Shown here: piece by piece, positions 12,209 through 22,756 of the stretch
Numbering within the stretch: the stretch's first letter is position 1
Layout of the letters: each line of letters opens with the position of its first letter
Assembly: GCF_011386835.1 (NCBI RefSeq)
Contig: NC_088804.1
Location: forward strand, 34,583,549-34,647,548
Length of the DNA stretch: 64,000 bases
Source: Chrysemys picta bellii
Lineage: Eukaryota; Chordata; Testudines; Emydidae
Reading direction: 5' to 3'
Program-made: the position numbers and the translations under genes
Notes under the pieces: generated by a model
Told to the model about the DNA's origin: nothing
Database searches by the model: none
Seen by the model: the letters and a program-made list of their open reading frames with translations, nothing else

Positions 12209-12910
12209 GCTAGAGCCACAAATGGGCTTAGGCACCCAGGTCCAAAATTTAGATCTTCAAAACCCCAGTTTAGCTGCCGCTTAAACATCTGCTGCTGAGA
12301 TCCTCAGACTCTGGAATCCCCTGCCTGTCTCAGTAGTGGGACCTGAGCTGGTAAGCGTGCTCTGAGCATGCCTATTGGATTGAGCCCAGCACAAAACACT
12401 AGCGGGGTAGCCCTCTTTTGGATCTTATAGTCCAGCGATTAGAGCACTCCCCTGGAATGCAGGAGACCCAGGTTCAAATCCCCCCTGGGACTGATGTGGG
12501 GCAGGCACTTGAACCCAGAGTCTCCTAGGGGAGTGCCCTAACTGCTCAGCTATAGGGCATTCTGAGACAGGGCTATCTCTCTCCTCTGTCTCCTCTTGAA
12601 GCTGTTCCACTTTGTATCAAATAATTAAAGGTGCATTGGGCCAGAGAGAGCATGAGAATGAAGCTAGCCCAGTGGCGAGGGCATTCACCTGAAGGGTAAG
12701 AGACCACCACTCAAATCCTTTCTCCACATCAGGCAGAGAGAGGAACTGAATCCAGTGGCGAGGGCATTCACCTGAAGGGTAAGAGACCACCACTCAAATC
12801 CTTTCTCCACATCAGGCAGAGAGAGGAACTGAATCCAGGTGTCCCCACTTTGGGGAAGTGCCCTAATTACTGGGCTAAACCTCTACCCACTAGACCATCT
12901 GTCCCCCCTT
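12209..12910. mobile_element. Element with inverted tRNA-like modules
   Basis: It starts with GGGCTAGAGCCACAAATGGG, resembling the terminus of the TIR element at 17841. Inside are modules with a tRNA-like look: GATTAGAGCACTCCCCTGG followed by CAGGTTCAAATCCC, which are A-box-like and B-box-like. A mirrored copy follows (ACTTGAACCCAGAGTC then GGGAGTGCCCTAACTGCTC), so each module is a palindrome. A second, more diverged module begins near 12670. It is non-coding, and the 3' boundary is uncertain. Confidence 0.55.
12670..12835. repeat. Perfect tandem duplication, 2 x 83 bp
   Basis: 12670-12752 and 12753-12835 are identical on reading and both begin CAGTGGCGAGGGCATTCACC. The identity, inside an otherwise diverged element, implies a recent duplication or an assembly artefact. 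Confidence 0.9.
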
Positions 12911-13152
12911 TGTGGCGCATAGCTCTGCATTGCCAGTACAGAAATCTTGGCACATTGAAAATGTAGGGAAAGAGGATTTAATTAGCCAATACAAGGGATT
13001 CTGCTGATCAGATTTAATTCAACAAAGCCCTCCATTTTCTTTCATGTATTTGAAGTTGCTGAAGAATTGAGGTCCAATTTGCTGCCATGTCAATGGGGCC
13101 CTGTGAAAGAATAAATAATGTAGAGGTGTATTACTCTTGCCAAGATCTAGAT
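12911..13152. other. Short non-coding gap
   Basis: AT-moderate sequence with no recognised feature, ending in the ATCTAGAT target duplication of the next element. Confidence 0.4.
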
Positions 13153-13487
13153 CAGGGGTCGGCAACGTTCGGCACGCGGCTCGCCAGGGTAAGCACCCTG
13201 GCGGGCCGGGCCAGTTTATTTACCTGCTGACGTGGCAGGGTCGGCCGATAGCAGCCCCCACTGGCTGCGGTTCGCTATCCCAGTCCAATGGGGGCAGCGG
13301 GAAGCGGCGCGGGCCGAGGGATGTGCTGGCCGCGGCTTCCTGCCGCCCCCATTGGTCAGGGATGGCGAACCGCGGCCAGTGGGGGCCGCGATCGGCTGAC
13401 CCTGCCGCGTCAGCAGGTAAATAAACTGGCCCGGACCGCTAGGGTGCTTACCCTGGCAAGCCGCATGCCGAACGTTGCCGACCCCTG
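13153..13487. mobile_element. hAT-Charlie-type MITE, complete (335 bp)
   Basis: The termini CAGGGGTCGGCAACGTTCGG and CGAACGTTGCCGACCCCTG are inverted repeats. The flanks ATCTAGAT (13145-13152) and GTCTAGAT (13488-13495) form an 8-bp nTCTAGAn target duplication, diagnostic of hAT-Charlie. The arms extend far inward (AAGCACCCTGGCGGGCCGGG against CGCTAGGGTGCTTACCCTGG), so the whole element is nearly palindromic. It is GC-rich and has no transposase. Same family as 1-231. Confidence 0.93.
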
Positions 13488-13495
13488 GTCTAGAT

Positions 13496-15141
13496 CTTGC
13501 GGCGTCTGCTCCAGGTGAAGCCACTGGGTGTTTTGTCATTGACTTTGATGGGAGCCGGCTTGGGCTATTATTGTTGCTCCCTTTGCTATTCAGAGTTTAA
13601 ACAGGCAAAGCTCTTGGTCTTTCTATGCCTGTAAAGAAGCCTAAGGCCCAAACACCCAGCCTGGGATGAAGGAGTTGGCAAAAGGGAATTTACGGTAAGA
13701 ACAAATGTATTTTTATCCACCAGGATATGCTTATCGTCAGGAAAGGGAAAGCCACGCAGCAATCCTATCTCTGGGGAAGGGGAAGTGTCGCGTGTGACTC
13801 AAAGTTTGGAAAGAATTCGGAAAAACTAGAAACATTTTCTTTTCTTGCTGTGCAACGTCATCAGATTAGTCCACAGAGCAAAATATTCATGAGACCATAG
13901 GCTAGGCCAGGGTTGCAGGTGAAAAATATTAAAAGCAAGGCTTGCCGTTTTGCTAGTGCCTAGGATGAACCATTTCCCATTTCGTATTCAGCAAGGACCT
14001 TTGGAAAGAGTGCTTTGAAATGGATCCATGTTTTGCTTTTTATTAATATATTAAGACTCTAGCCAGAAGCTTTTAATTTTTCAGGGCAGCTTTGATGTTC
14101 TTTGTTTTGAAGAGGAAAGCAGACCTCCTCCCCTCTCCCCCTTCCCCCAGGTCCCTTTTGGAACACACAGCACTATCAGGTTTTTGCAACATTAAAGGAA
14201 AAAGTTGTTTGACGTAGCCGCTCAGACCACAAAAAGGCAGTAAACTTTCCCTACCCCTGTGTCACCACATGTGCGTGTGCAGTAGCGAAAGAGACCTATG
14301 AACAGCTTCTACCATGTACACATCATAAAGCAGACGCTGCAGAGAGGGCTGGGCTGTATCACTAATTGGGGGTGGGCGGGCTGGATTCTGTAGTTCTGTC
14401 ACAAAGAGCCACGTTCTCCACTCCATTAGAACCATGCTCTAAAGTGGACGTAGCCAGGGCAGGACGAGCTCAGTGCAGAGGGGGTCCTCTGCTGGTGAGG
14501 AGCAAGCCATCTGGGGCTGACGTAGGGGTCATGCCTTGTCCTACCCCTGTCATTACCGTCCATCAGGAACATTGGCAAATGGTGTAATTTAGAGCAGTCC
14601 TTAGGCTGCTTTAACTTATTCCAGAAATCCTGCCTGATATACAGCCAGGGTAGGATCTGGGGAATGGGAAGGTGATTATCAATCACCTTTGAGCCCCTTC
14701 CTGCCCCACCATACTTTCTATTGACGTCATGGGCCATTCTGCCTCATTTTCTCTAACTCCCTTCCAAGCTGTTCCCACCTCAGCTCTGTGACTGGTGCCT
14801 GAGTTATGTTTTCCTTTAACTCAGGATGTGTCTAAGGGCTTGATCCTTGAGGTGCTGCATATCAGTGACTCTCATTAGTTACAGTAGAGAGGAACACTGA
14901 ATGTCTTGCTTGTCAGGACAACAATTGCATACATCCACACAGCAACACCAGTGACAGAAGCATGTTGGCAAATCTACGTGTACCCTGAACTCCTTACAAC
15001 CAAGCCAATCCCAGTTCATTCTGGATTTCCTGCAGCACCTGGCAGGACCATGATGGGAGCGAGGAGTTGGGGGTAACTCCCCTATGACAGACACTGCAGC
15101 GTGGAATCAACAGGCACTAGTTGAACCAATGTACCTAAAAT
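13496..15141. other. Non-coding stretch, nothing recognised
   Basis: Mixed sequence with no domain-bearing frame. A pyrimidine-rich patch occurs near 14126-14155. The frames at 14366-14737 are short and unsupported. Confidence 0.4.
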
Positions 15142-15498
15142 CAGACATGCCAACCCCGTGAAAAAAACACAGAAAGTGGGCTTGGTTTTGGCTTAATTGG
15201 CTTGTGAGTTGTTTGTTGGCTAGTCTTTGGCTTATAGCTTATTGCTTCTTTTTTTTATTTTATTTTATTTTATTTTTGATCGGCTCCCGGTAACCAGGGG
15301 CAATGCGGGGAGAGAGCCAGGGGTGCACAGCAGGCCCACCGCAGTCCCAGACTGCACGCGGGGGAGACCTAGTCACATAGAGTGTTGGGGTTCGTAGGGA
15401 TTGGCTTGTTTTGGCCTTGTTTTGAAATGGGATTAGCTTGATTTTTGGCTTAGTGAAAGTCGGGGTGCTTATTTCCCAAGTAAAAGTTGGCAACTGTG
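15142..15498. mobile_element. hAT-type non-autonomous element (357 bp)
   Basis: The ends CAGACATGCCAAC and GTTGGCAACTGTG are imperfect inverted repeats, and both flanks read CCTAAAAT exactly (15134-15141 and 15499-15506), a perfect 8-bp target duplication. The interior has a (TTTTA)n tract near 15256-15277 and repeated TTGGCTT motifs. No transposase is present. Confidence 0.88.
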
Positions 15499-15506
15499 CC
15501 TAAAAT

Positions 15507-16266
15507 CGTTGTGCCTGCCACATTAATCTCTGGGTGCAACCACTGTGCGCTGCCCCCACCTCAGCTGGACCTGGCTCAAACATCTCATCCCAGGTGTTCC
15601 TATCGATTGGTGCAACCAGCCCATGTCAAGTGCCCACTGCGTTGTACGTTCCAGCTCTTCCGACCAGCAGGCTGTAGTGACTGGCACCTTTTTCTCCAAG
15701 CCAAGTTTGCCAGCAGCCTCCATGTCTCACCTCGGAGGATATGGTTCCCCCACAGGCCTCCTGTGACTAGAAGTCCGAAATCTCGCTCTGCCATAGTTTC
15801 AGTCCAGAAAACCAGACCTCAGTTATGTTGGCCCCTGTTGCTCCATCTTTAAGTAAGTGTGAGTATGATCAGTTGAAAGTGTTATCTTCCCCCGGCTGCC
15901 TCTCACTGGGTCAGCAAACTCCAGCTACCTTTAATCCTAAGCAGGCCACAGGCCTGGATCTCAGTTACACTAAGGCAGCAGCAGAAAGGGACTTTACAAT
16001 GAGATGGAAAAGACCTTTGGGGATCCCTCCTGTGCAGGGGGCCTCCCTGGCTGACGTAGGGCTCGGCACCGTCTTTGCTCCCAGCAATGATAGGTTCAGA
16101 ATGAGGGTGGGGAGGGGAGGTGGCCCCAGTGCACTGCATTATGGCTATTTCTACTTTCCAATACCCATAGGGGACCATGATACGCAGCGCGTAACTGCAG
16201 CAGCGCTGGGTTTATTCTAACTTCGCCTGGGGCTGGGGAGGGCTCTGGCCTCCCCAAATACACCAA
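15507..16266. other. Non-coding stretch, nothing recognised
   Basis: Overlapping open frames on both strands (for example 15487-15852 and 15825-16220 plus) show no domain or splice support. Confidence 0.35.
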
Positions 16267-16358
16267 GGGCCCAGATCCTCCAAAGTATTTAGGTGTCTAA
16301 CTTCCATTGATTTCAATGGGAGTTAGGCTCCTTCATATCTTTGAGGGTCTGGGCCCTA
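16267..16358. repeat. Short palindromic repeat (arms about 45 bp)
   Basis: GGGCCCAGATCCTCCAAAG on the left is inverted-complementary to CTTTGAGGGTCTGGGCCC-like sequence on the right, with the centre at CCATTGATTTCAATGG. This is a common foldback element of turtle genomes; non-coding. Confidence 0.8.
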
Positions 16359-16913
16359 TGTGACTTAAAACCCCCTTCATTGTATGATTCCTTTCAAGAG
16401 ATCCCAGCAGGATTAGCTCTCACAGCTTCTATAAATAACCAGTGGTCTATTTTAAGCCTGTGGTAGGAGTCACAAAGGAGAACTGTGCTTTGAAATGCTA
16501 AATCCTGCCCGATTGAAGCTCTATGCTCAGCTGAGCACATTACTATGGTTACTTATCCTAGCCCCACGTGCAGCACACGGCCGACCGCCCACCTCCTCAC
16601 GTGTCCGAGGAGACACAGCCGCATCCCACCCGTCCTCAGACAACTCCACCAGCTCCCCATTCATTTCACTGTCTGCCTGTGCATTCCAGCCTTCAATGGG
16701 CTGGTGCCGGTCTCTCCCCTGGCTCCCTCCGCTCGTGCCTGGCTTTCTCGCCACTGGCCTTCTCTCTGCTCTTTCACAGTGTTGCATCTCGGCAGCACCT
16801 GTTGCCCAAAACTGCCTTTGAAATTTTCTGTTTGCTTTTAAATCTCAGTTACAGCCCTGAGCCTTCCCCTTACTCTATGTGCACTGCTGTGTCATTTACA
16901 CCTGTGTTTACGT

Positions 16914-17784
16914 TAGAGTTGCCAACTATCTAATCACACAAAGCCAAACACCCTTGTCCCACCCCCTGTCCCGAGGCTCCACCCCTTCTCTGAGGCCCCG
17001 CCCTGCTCACTCCCTCCATCACTCAGTCTTACTTTCACCAGGCTGGGGTTGGGGTTCGGGAGGGGGTGCGGGCTCTGAGCTGGGGCGGAGGGGTTCAGAG
17101 TGGGGGGCGGGCTCCGGGGTGTGGGATGGAAGCTCTGGGAGTGAGTTTGGGTGAGGGAGGGGGCTCAGGGCTGGGGTAGGGTGTTGGGGTGCAGGAGGGG
17201 GTAAGGGGTGCGGGCTCTGGGAGGGAGTTTGTGTGCAGAAGGGGGCTCTGGGCTGGGGTACAGGAGGAGGTGTGGGGTGCAGGCTCTGGGAGGGTGTTTG
17301 GGTGAGGGAGGGGGCTCAGGGCTGGGGTAGGGGGTTGGGGTGCAGGAGGAGGTGAGGGGTGTGGGCTCTGGCCGGGCAGCACTTACCTCGGGCAGCTCCC
17401 AGTCGGTAGTGCAGCAGCATTAAGGCACGCTCCCTGCCTACCTGCCCTGCCCTGGTGGGGGGAGGGGCCTGGGAGCTCCGTGCACTGCCCCTGCCTGCAG
17501 GAACCACCCCTGCAGCTCCCATTGGCCAGCCAATGGAAGCTGCGGAGTCAGCGCTGGAGAGGACTATGCGCAAAGATCCTCTGTCCGCAACCAGGGGCAG
17601 CAGGGACATGCCGGCCGCTTCCAGGAGCAGCGCAGAGCCAGCGTAGGCAGGGAGCCTGCCTTAGCCCCACGGCGCCGCCAGATTTTTAGCGGCCTAAAAT
17701 CTCCCGGTTTGTCTTCAGTAGCCTCCTGGAGATAGAGCCCGATTCCAGGAGACTCCCAGCGAACTGAGAGGGTTGGCAACCCTA
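16914..17784. mobile_element. hAT-type element carrying an internal minisatellite (871 bp)
   Basis: The termini TAGAGTTGCCAAC and GTTGGCAACCCTA are inverted repeats. The flanks GTTTACGT (16906-16913) and GTTTACAT (17785-17792) form an 8-bp target duplication with one mismatch, as expected for hAT. The interior holds a G-rich tandem array and a GC-rich unique part with no transposase. Open frames in the array (for example 17095-17382 minus) are low-complexity artefacts. Confidence 0.85.
17045..17370. repeat. G-rich minisatellite, unit about 70-80 bp
   Basis: Units recur with the anchor GGGCTCTGGGAGGG at about 17213, 17282 and 17363, mixed with GGGGCTCAGGGCTGGGGTAG and GGGTGAGGGAGGGG. Many GGG and GGGG runs make the plus strand a strong candidate for G-quadruplex formation. 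Confidence 0.85.
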
Positions 17785-18195
17785 GTTTACATTTACAGTC
17801 CTGCTGCAACACTGGCTTGCAATTTGCATGGAAGACAGTTGGGGCTAGATTCACAAAAGGACTTAGATGCTTATAGCCCAGCATCAGGCCCCAGTAGGAT
17901 TCACCAACCTCTGCTCAGCTGCTGCTGAACGCTGTAGGCACCAAAACTTGCTCCTCACCTAAATTTTTGTTTCTGCCTCTGTGCATGTGCACTGCGGCCC
18001 CATGCCAGGCGGCCAGAGGCCTAAGCCCCAGAGTGTTGGCAATGAAAGAACTGGGGGGCAGATAGGGATTCCTCTGCCGAACTTGCCTGTGGGGCCTGAT
18101 ATGGCAAGTGTGCTCCGAGCTCACCTGCTGGATCGGGCCCCGATAGACGAGCTTACACAAAATGTCCGGGAAGGAGGATGAGGATGACCTCCCTC

Positions 18196-18412
18196 CAGGG
18201 CCGGCTCCAGGCACCAGCTTACCAAGCAGGTGCTTGGGGTGGCCACTTCGGAGAGGGGCGGCATGTCCAGCTGTTCGGCAGCAATTTGGCGGACGGTCCC
18301 TCACTCCTGCTCGGAGCAAAGGACCTCCCGCCGAATTGCTGCCGCAGCTCGCAATCGTGGCTCTTTGTTTGTTTGGCTGCTTGGGGCGGCCAAAACCCTG
18401 GAGCCGGCCCTG
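18196..18412. mobile_element. hAT-type MITE (217 bp), perfect TSD
   Basis: CAGGGCCGGCTCCAG at the left end and CTGGAGCCGGCCCTG at the right end are perfect inverted repeats. CCTCCCTC flanks both sides (18188-18195 and 18413-18420), an exact 8-bp target duplication. It sits inside the 17841-19141 element, so it is the younger insertion. Same family as 19927-20152, in opposite orientation. Confidence 0.93.
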
Positions 18413-18524
18413 CCTCCCTCCTAACTTTTAGCCCAGTGGGTGTGTACCCAATGATTCATTCCCTAGTTATCCACAGTACAAGCGCTTCAGCGCGGGGCCA
18501 GAGAGAGAGTAAGCCTGCAGATGA

Positions 18525-18785
18525 CTCTGCAGCCCGGTAGTTAGAGCATTCACCCGACAGACCCAGGATCCAAGCCCCCTGCTCCAATGAATTTTATGAT
18601 TTAGCCACAGTGGAACAGGTTCAACTGGAGAAATGAGGCAGCCCCTCAGACTATCCCAGTGGCCGTGGCATGCACTTGAGAGGTGGCCAATGCCAGTTCA
18701 AATCCCTTCGCTCCCTCAGCCCGAGGGGTGATGTGACCTACGGGTCTCCCACCTCCCAGGGGAGTGCCCTATCACTGGGCCAAAA
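18525..18785. repeat. tRNA-like palindromic module
   Basis: GGTAGTTAGAGCATTCACCC (A-box-like) is followed by degraded B-box-like sequence and later by the mirrored pair CAGTTCAAATCCCTTC and GGGAGTGCCCTATCACTGGG. It resembles the modules at 12428-12900. It is not a functional tRNA, since no cloverleaf closes. Confidence 0.5.
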
Positions 18786-19141
18786 GAGAGCTCCTCCTGG
18801 CTAAAGGAACCACACGAGGCCACAGGAGGGTTGTAACGGAAAATCCCACGCAGAGGGAGGTGCGTCCCTGCAGCCTGGATTTTGGCACCAATCTCCGAGG
18901 GGGGGTGGGGCATAGCGCACATCCCCAGCTTGGCATCTCCCACTGGCTGGCTTTTGTGAATCCCATTCTAAGGTGTTTCTCTCTCCCCATTCACTGTAGA
19001 GGGAGCCGAGGCACTGAATGTCATTGTACAGGAAGCCTAGGTCACAGGCTTTGGGAATGCCAGTGATTTTCTAGGTCCCTAAAAGTTAGGTGTGGTGAGG
19101 CTGAACATCGTCATACCTAAATTTCTTTGTGAATCTAGCCC

Positions 19142-19384
19142 TTTGTGTACAAAATAAATTGCACGGCCCTCCCTCAGCTGCTAGATTGGCTGCAATCTCT
19201 ACTAAGTTGGATAGTAAAATGGGTAGTATGAAATATATCTGAGGAAGGATTGCTTGGCCCACCCTAACTGTGTGCTTACAGTTCCTCCCAGCTTCCCTGT
19301 TATTGCTGATCCTCAATGAGTGTGGGTGGTTTAGAGGTGACAACGCTGTTCCTTGGGAGAGCTGCGGGATATGGGTGTCGTGCA
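19142..19384. other. Short non-coding gap
   Basis: No recognised feature; a purine/pyrimidine-mixed spacer between two repeats. Confidence 0.35.
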
Positions 19385-20250
19385 ATGTTTCCTCTAATTT
19401 TTTCCATCCATGTGTGGAATTAATTTTACGTGCACCATCTCGAGGTAATGTGCGGATGTGCGTCACCAGTAGAAAGCAAAAACCTAGATTTTTTTTTTTA
19501 AACAGTTACCATAGGGATAATTACTCCAGCCAGGACAGGTTAGGTATTTTAGAACTCATTAATCAAAGAATTAAATTGAAGCATAAGAGAGAAATAAAAA
19601 TTATGAAATGCATAGACCAGTCAAAACGTTAAAATAACACACTTTGAAAGAAGTATCAAGAAGTAACAACAACAAAAATAATCCAAGTGTGTGTTGGGAG
19701 GTGAGTGTGAAAGAGGGTAGGTGAGTGTGAAAGAGGTGTGTGTGTGTGTGAATGAGACAGAGAGAGAGATGTACATTGCCCTTTTAAGTACGATGCCCTT
19801 TTAAGTTCAGACACAGCAGCAGCTGCCAGCAAGCTCCCTCCATCCTGAGCCCTGTCATATCCTGCCCTGTTCTGTGGACATGGGGTACAGGGGTGGGGGA
19901 CACCCTGACATCAGTGTCCCCCTCTCCAGGGCCGGCTCCAGTGTTTTTGCCGCCCCAAGCGGCAAAAAACAAACAAAAAAACCCACGATCGACAGCACTT
20001 CAGCAGCAGCTCTACTGCTGTTGCTTCATTCTTTGGCGGCAATTCGGCGGCAGGTCCTTCCCTCTGAGAGGGACCGAGGGACCCGCCGCCGAAGACCTGG
20101 ACTTGCCGCCCTGAGCACCTGCTTGCTGCGCTGGTGCCTGGAGCCGGCCCTGCCCCTCTCCCCCCTCTACACAGCAAGCAGGAGGCTCCCAGGAGCAGCT
20201 CCAAGGCAGAGGACAGGAGCAGCATGGCTGTGGGGGGAGGGACACCTGAA
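19385..20250. mobile_element. Interspersed repeat, invaded by a hAT MITE
   Basis: It begins AATGTTTCCTCTAATTTTTT, the characteristic terminus of a reptile/bird DNA element. It continues through a (TG)n tract near 19735-19750 and the doubled CCCTTTTAAGT motif near 19790. A hAT MITE lies at 19927-20152. The right limit is estimated and no coding sequence is present. Confidence 0.5.
19927..20152. mobile_element. hAT-type MITE (226 bp), perfect TSD
   Basis: The perfect inverted termini CAGGGCCGGCTCCAG and CTGGAGCCGGCCCTG are flanked by CCCCTCTC on both sides (19919-19926 and 20153-20160). The interior is GC-rich with CGGCGG motifs. It is the second copy of the family at 18196 and lies in reverse orientation relative to it: the GGCACCAGC side is on the right here and on the left there. 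Confidence 0.93.
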
Positions 20251-20690
20251 GTGCTACACCTGACCTGATAGCCCAGCTTAGAAGGAACTTAGGTGTCGTG
20301 TCTGCTGGCTCATAAGTGCCTCCTGTTTCTTCGGATCACTCGTTCCTCTTGCGTTGTCACCTCCTCTGACACCGCACCCCTCACAACTCCTTCTGGTGTC
20401 TCTCTAATGGCTGGCTTCTCATAGACATGCCTGTCTCTGGGGTTGGTAGATCGTTGGCTGACCTGTTGTATTCTCATGCTTGCTTTCTCTGATTGCTGGC
20501 CATCTCCTCTTGGCAGTTTCTCCATCCTTCTGACTGCAACAGCTCTCCCCTCATTGGTAGCAGGGTTTTGGTCCTTCATCCCATCCACACCTGCACTGGA
20601 CTGCATTGGCACCCCTGTGTTGGGGTATTCCTGTGTGCCAAACATGCTAACCAGAAGAAGCAGGCTTGTGCAACAGTCTCTTAGCTGTTT

Positions 20691-20930
20691 TCACAGCTGA
20701 TTCCAGCTTTCCATACCTCTAAGGGTATGCTGGGGAGAAGGTGAGGTGATCAAACTCCTATTTGTGTGCAAATTCCTTGAATTCTTATGAGATAAATTAA
20801 CATCCATTGTCCGTGAATACTGGGTCTGAAATGCTATGTCTCGCAAAATGGCTTTCAGTTTGCCAATCACCGAGTTGCTTCCTGTTTCAGGCACGGCATT
20901 GACCGCCCAGAAATTTGAATAGTTGTCCAC
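20691..20930 (-). pseudogene. Gypsy integrase core remnant
   Basis: The minus-strand frame includes NYSNFWAVN near its start, matching the stretch around the first catalytic aspartate region of retroelement integrases, and FQTQYSRTMDV further on. The expected acidic residue in that second region is not seen in frame, and the frame is short and shifted. It is a non-functional fragment of the element at 20290-23280. Confidence 0.65.
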
Positions 20931-21082
20931 TTAATCAATTATTGCTTTTCATTGAAGGTAAATGAGGCTGCTCCCACCTTTTCCCATGGTTGGGTGAGCA
21001 ACTCATGTGGTAACAGAATCTCTGTGTGCTGGTGGTTATCACACAACCTGCAGGTGTCGCATCCTTATATCAAGGTGCAGAG

Positions 21083-21628
21083 CTATGTATTCATTCCTAG
21101 TGAGTAAACACCTGCTCGAGCCCATAGGAGACAGCCAAGGGTGTATTGATTAAATAGCTCCATTCCAAATACCATGGCCAAAAGCTCTTTTTCTATTTGG
21201 TTGTACCCCTGTTTGGTCTCTGACCCAGCTCTGCTGGCATAAGTGACCAGCTGCTCCAGAAAAAAAGCTACACCTGATCCTCTCTCCAAAGCATCACACT
21301 GGTGTGTCAGTGGATCTCTGGGCTGGTAGTACTTCAAGACAGGGGCATCTGTTACCATTTGTTTCAGTGTGTCAAATGCTTCCTGTTGGAACTTGCCCAG
21401 TCCCACCCAACGTTCTCCCTTGTGAGCTGATGTATAGAGTCTGCTACTGAAGTCAGCTGTGGATAGAACTTGGACAGAGAATTTATCATTCCTATGAAGT
21501 GCTGTACCCATTTCATATCCCTTGGAGCAGGCATGCCTCTGACTGCCTTGATCTTGTTGGGATCTGCTTATAATCCCTCGGCAGGGAGCAGATGTCCAAC
21601 GTACATCACTCCACACAGTTTGAGTCAC
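21083..21628 (-). pseudogene. Gypsy RT C-terminus and RNase H remnant
   Basis: The 181-codon minus-strand frame is the longest intact piece. It has the RT connection segment FQQEAFDTLKQMVTDAP, then RNase H-like LVTYASRAGSETKQGYNQIE followed by KELLAMVFG, typical of Ty3/Gypsy RNase H. Upstream and downstream continuity is lost through shifts. Confidence 0.85.
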
Positions 21629-21735
21629 TTTTTTTCTGGGTTGAATTTTATGTTCTTGTTCCCAAATTGCTATAGTAAAACTTGTAGTTTTCAGTCATGA
21701 TCTTGTTCAGCTTCTGTACCATTACTCCTTTCACC

Positions 21736-22008
21736 AATAATAAGAATATCCTCTGTAATTATTTTCACCCAAGGAAGTCCTTCCAGTGCTTGGGTGAGTC
21801 TTCCTTAGAACATTTCTGGTGCTAGACCTATGCCCATTGGCATGTGCAGCGACCTGTCATGACTAAATGTTTCAAAGATTGTCAGCATGCTGGAATCTTC
21901 ATCCAGGCTTATGGGCCAAAACCTTTCCCTCACATCACAAACCATAAACATTCTGGCTTTGGAGAGTTCTGGCATCAGTTGTGGGTAGTGGATAGTGGCA
22001 TCTTTCAT
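21736..22008 (-). pseudogene. Gypsy reverse transcriptase palm remnant
   Basis: The frame 22008 to 21805 carries MVCDVRERFWPISLDEDSS, the RT region around the first catalytic aspartate. Near 21740-21760 the position of the family's YxDD box reads ITEDILIIG, so the first box aspartate is a glutamate and the aromatic residue is lost. A shift separates the two parts. The enzyme would be inactive. Confidence 0.75.
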
Positions 22009-22414
22009 TGCCCCATTCAGTGGCTTTGGGTCTATGCAGAGGCATAATTTGCTGATGACTTCTTTACTAGCACCTTTTTGCTTACCCAGGCTGTACTAAT
22101 CGCTACAGATGCTAGGTACCCCTGCTCTGCAGACTTTTGAGCTCCTTGCATAGTAGATTATGTAGTGCTAGTGCAATTTTCCCTCATGGTAAGCACACAG
22201 GTTCCACTGTGGGGGGGTTTACTTCCAACTGCAGCTTTCCTTCAAGACACCCATGGCCTCCGAAAATATCCCCATATGCAATTGTCTCCATTGTCCATCG
22301 GACTCCTCCTTTGGCAACTTGCACTGCAACTATAAAATTCTGATGCTGCACTCTGATCAGATCCATGGCTCGTAAGGCTGTATTTCCTAAGAGGGGTCTG
22401 TGGTCATCCACCAC

Positions 22415-22741
22415 CTATAACTTCAGTTGGTACCATATATTATTTTTCAGATTAGTTACTAGAAGGTCACATTTTCCTATGGGCTGCATTATGGTCTCAT
22501 TGTACATTATTAAATTGCAACAGCTCTTTGTACTAAGCATATTCAAGCCTAGTTCACCCTGAGGAATCACATTGCAGGAGGACCCTCTATCCAGCTGAAA
22601 TCGCACATGGTGTTTCCCTATTACCATTGCTGCACGCAAAGAGTTTAGTATGGTCTCTCGTTGCTTTCCTGTCCCTACAGCTTGGACCTGACACACTCTC
22701 GGACTCCATGATGCAGAGCTGCCATTCCCTTTCTTGTACAA
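22415..22741 (-). pseudogene. Gypsy aspartic protease remnant
   Basis: The minus-strand frame contains VRFQLDRGSSCNVIP at about residues 46-60. The active-site triad of this family is Asp-Thr/Ser-Gly, and here the middle residue is arginine, so catalysis should be lost. The linker toward RT continues in 22414 to 22184 (HRPLLGNTALRAMDL). Confidence 0.8.
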
Positions 22742-22756
22742 GTCTGACTGAATCTT

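Larger units (their letters stand above)
17841..19141. mobile_element. Large TIR element with nested hAT and tRNA-like module
   Basis: GGGCTAGATTCACAAA (17842-17857) is matched exactly in inverse by TTTGTGAATCTAGCCC (19126-19141). A hAT element (18196-18412) is inserted inside it, and the interior also has the tRNA-like segment near 18525-18785. No obvious target duplication is visible. Frames of 60-130 codons inside show no transposase. Superfamily unknown; about 1.08 kb without the insert. Confidence 0.65.

Noticed and set aside
12428..12500. Possible tRNA gene
   Set aside because: A-box-like and B-box-like words exist but no cloverleaf closes and the module is palindromic and repeated; treated as a repeat.
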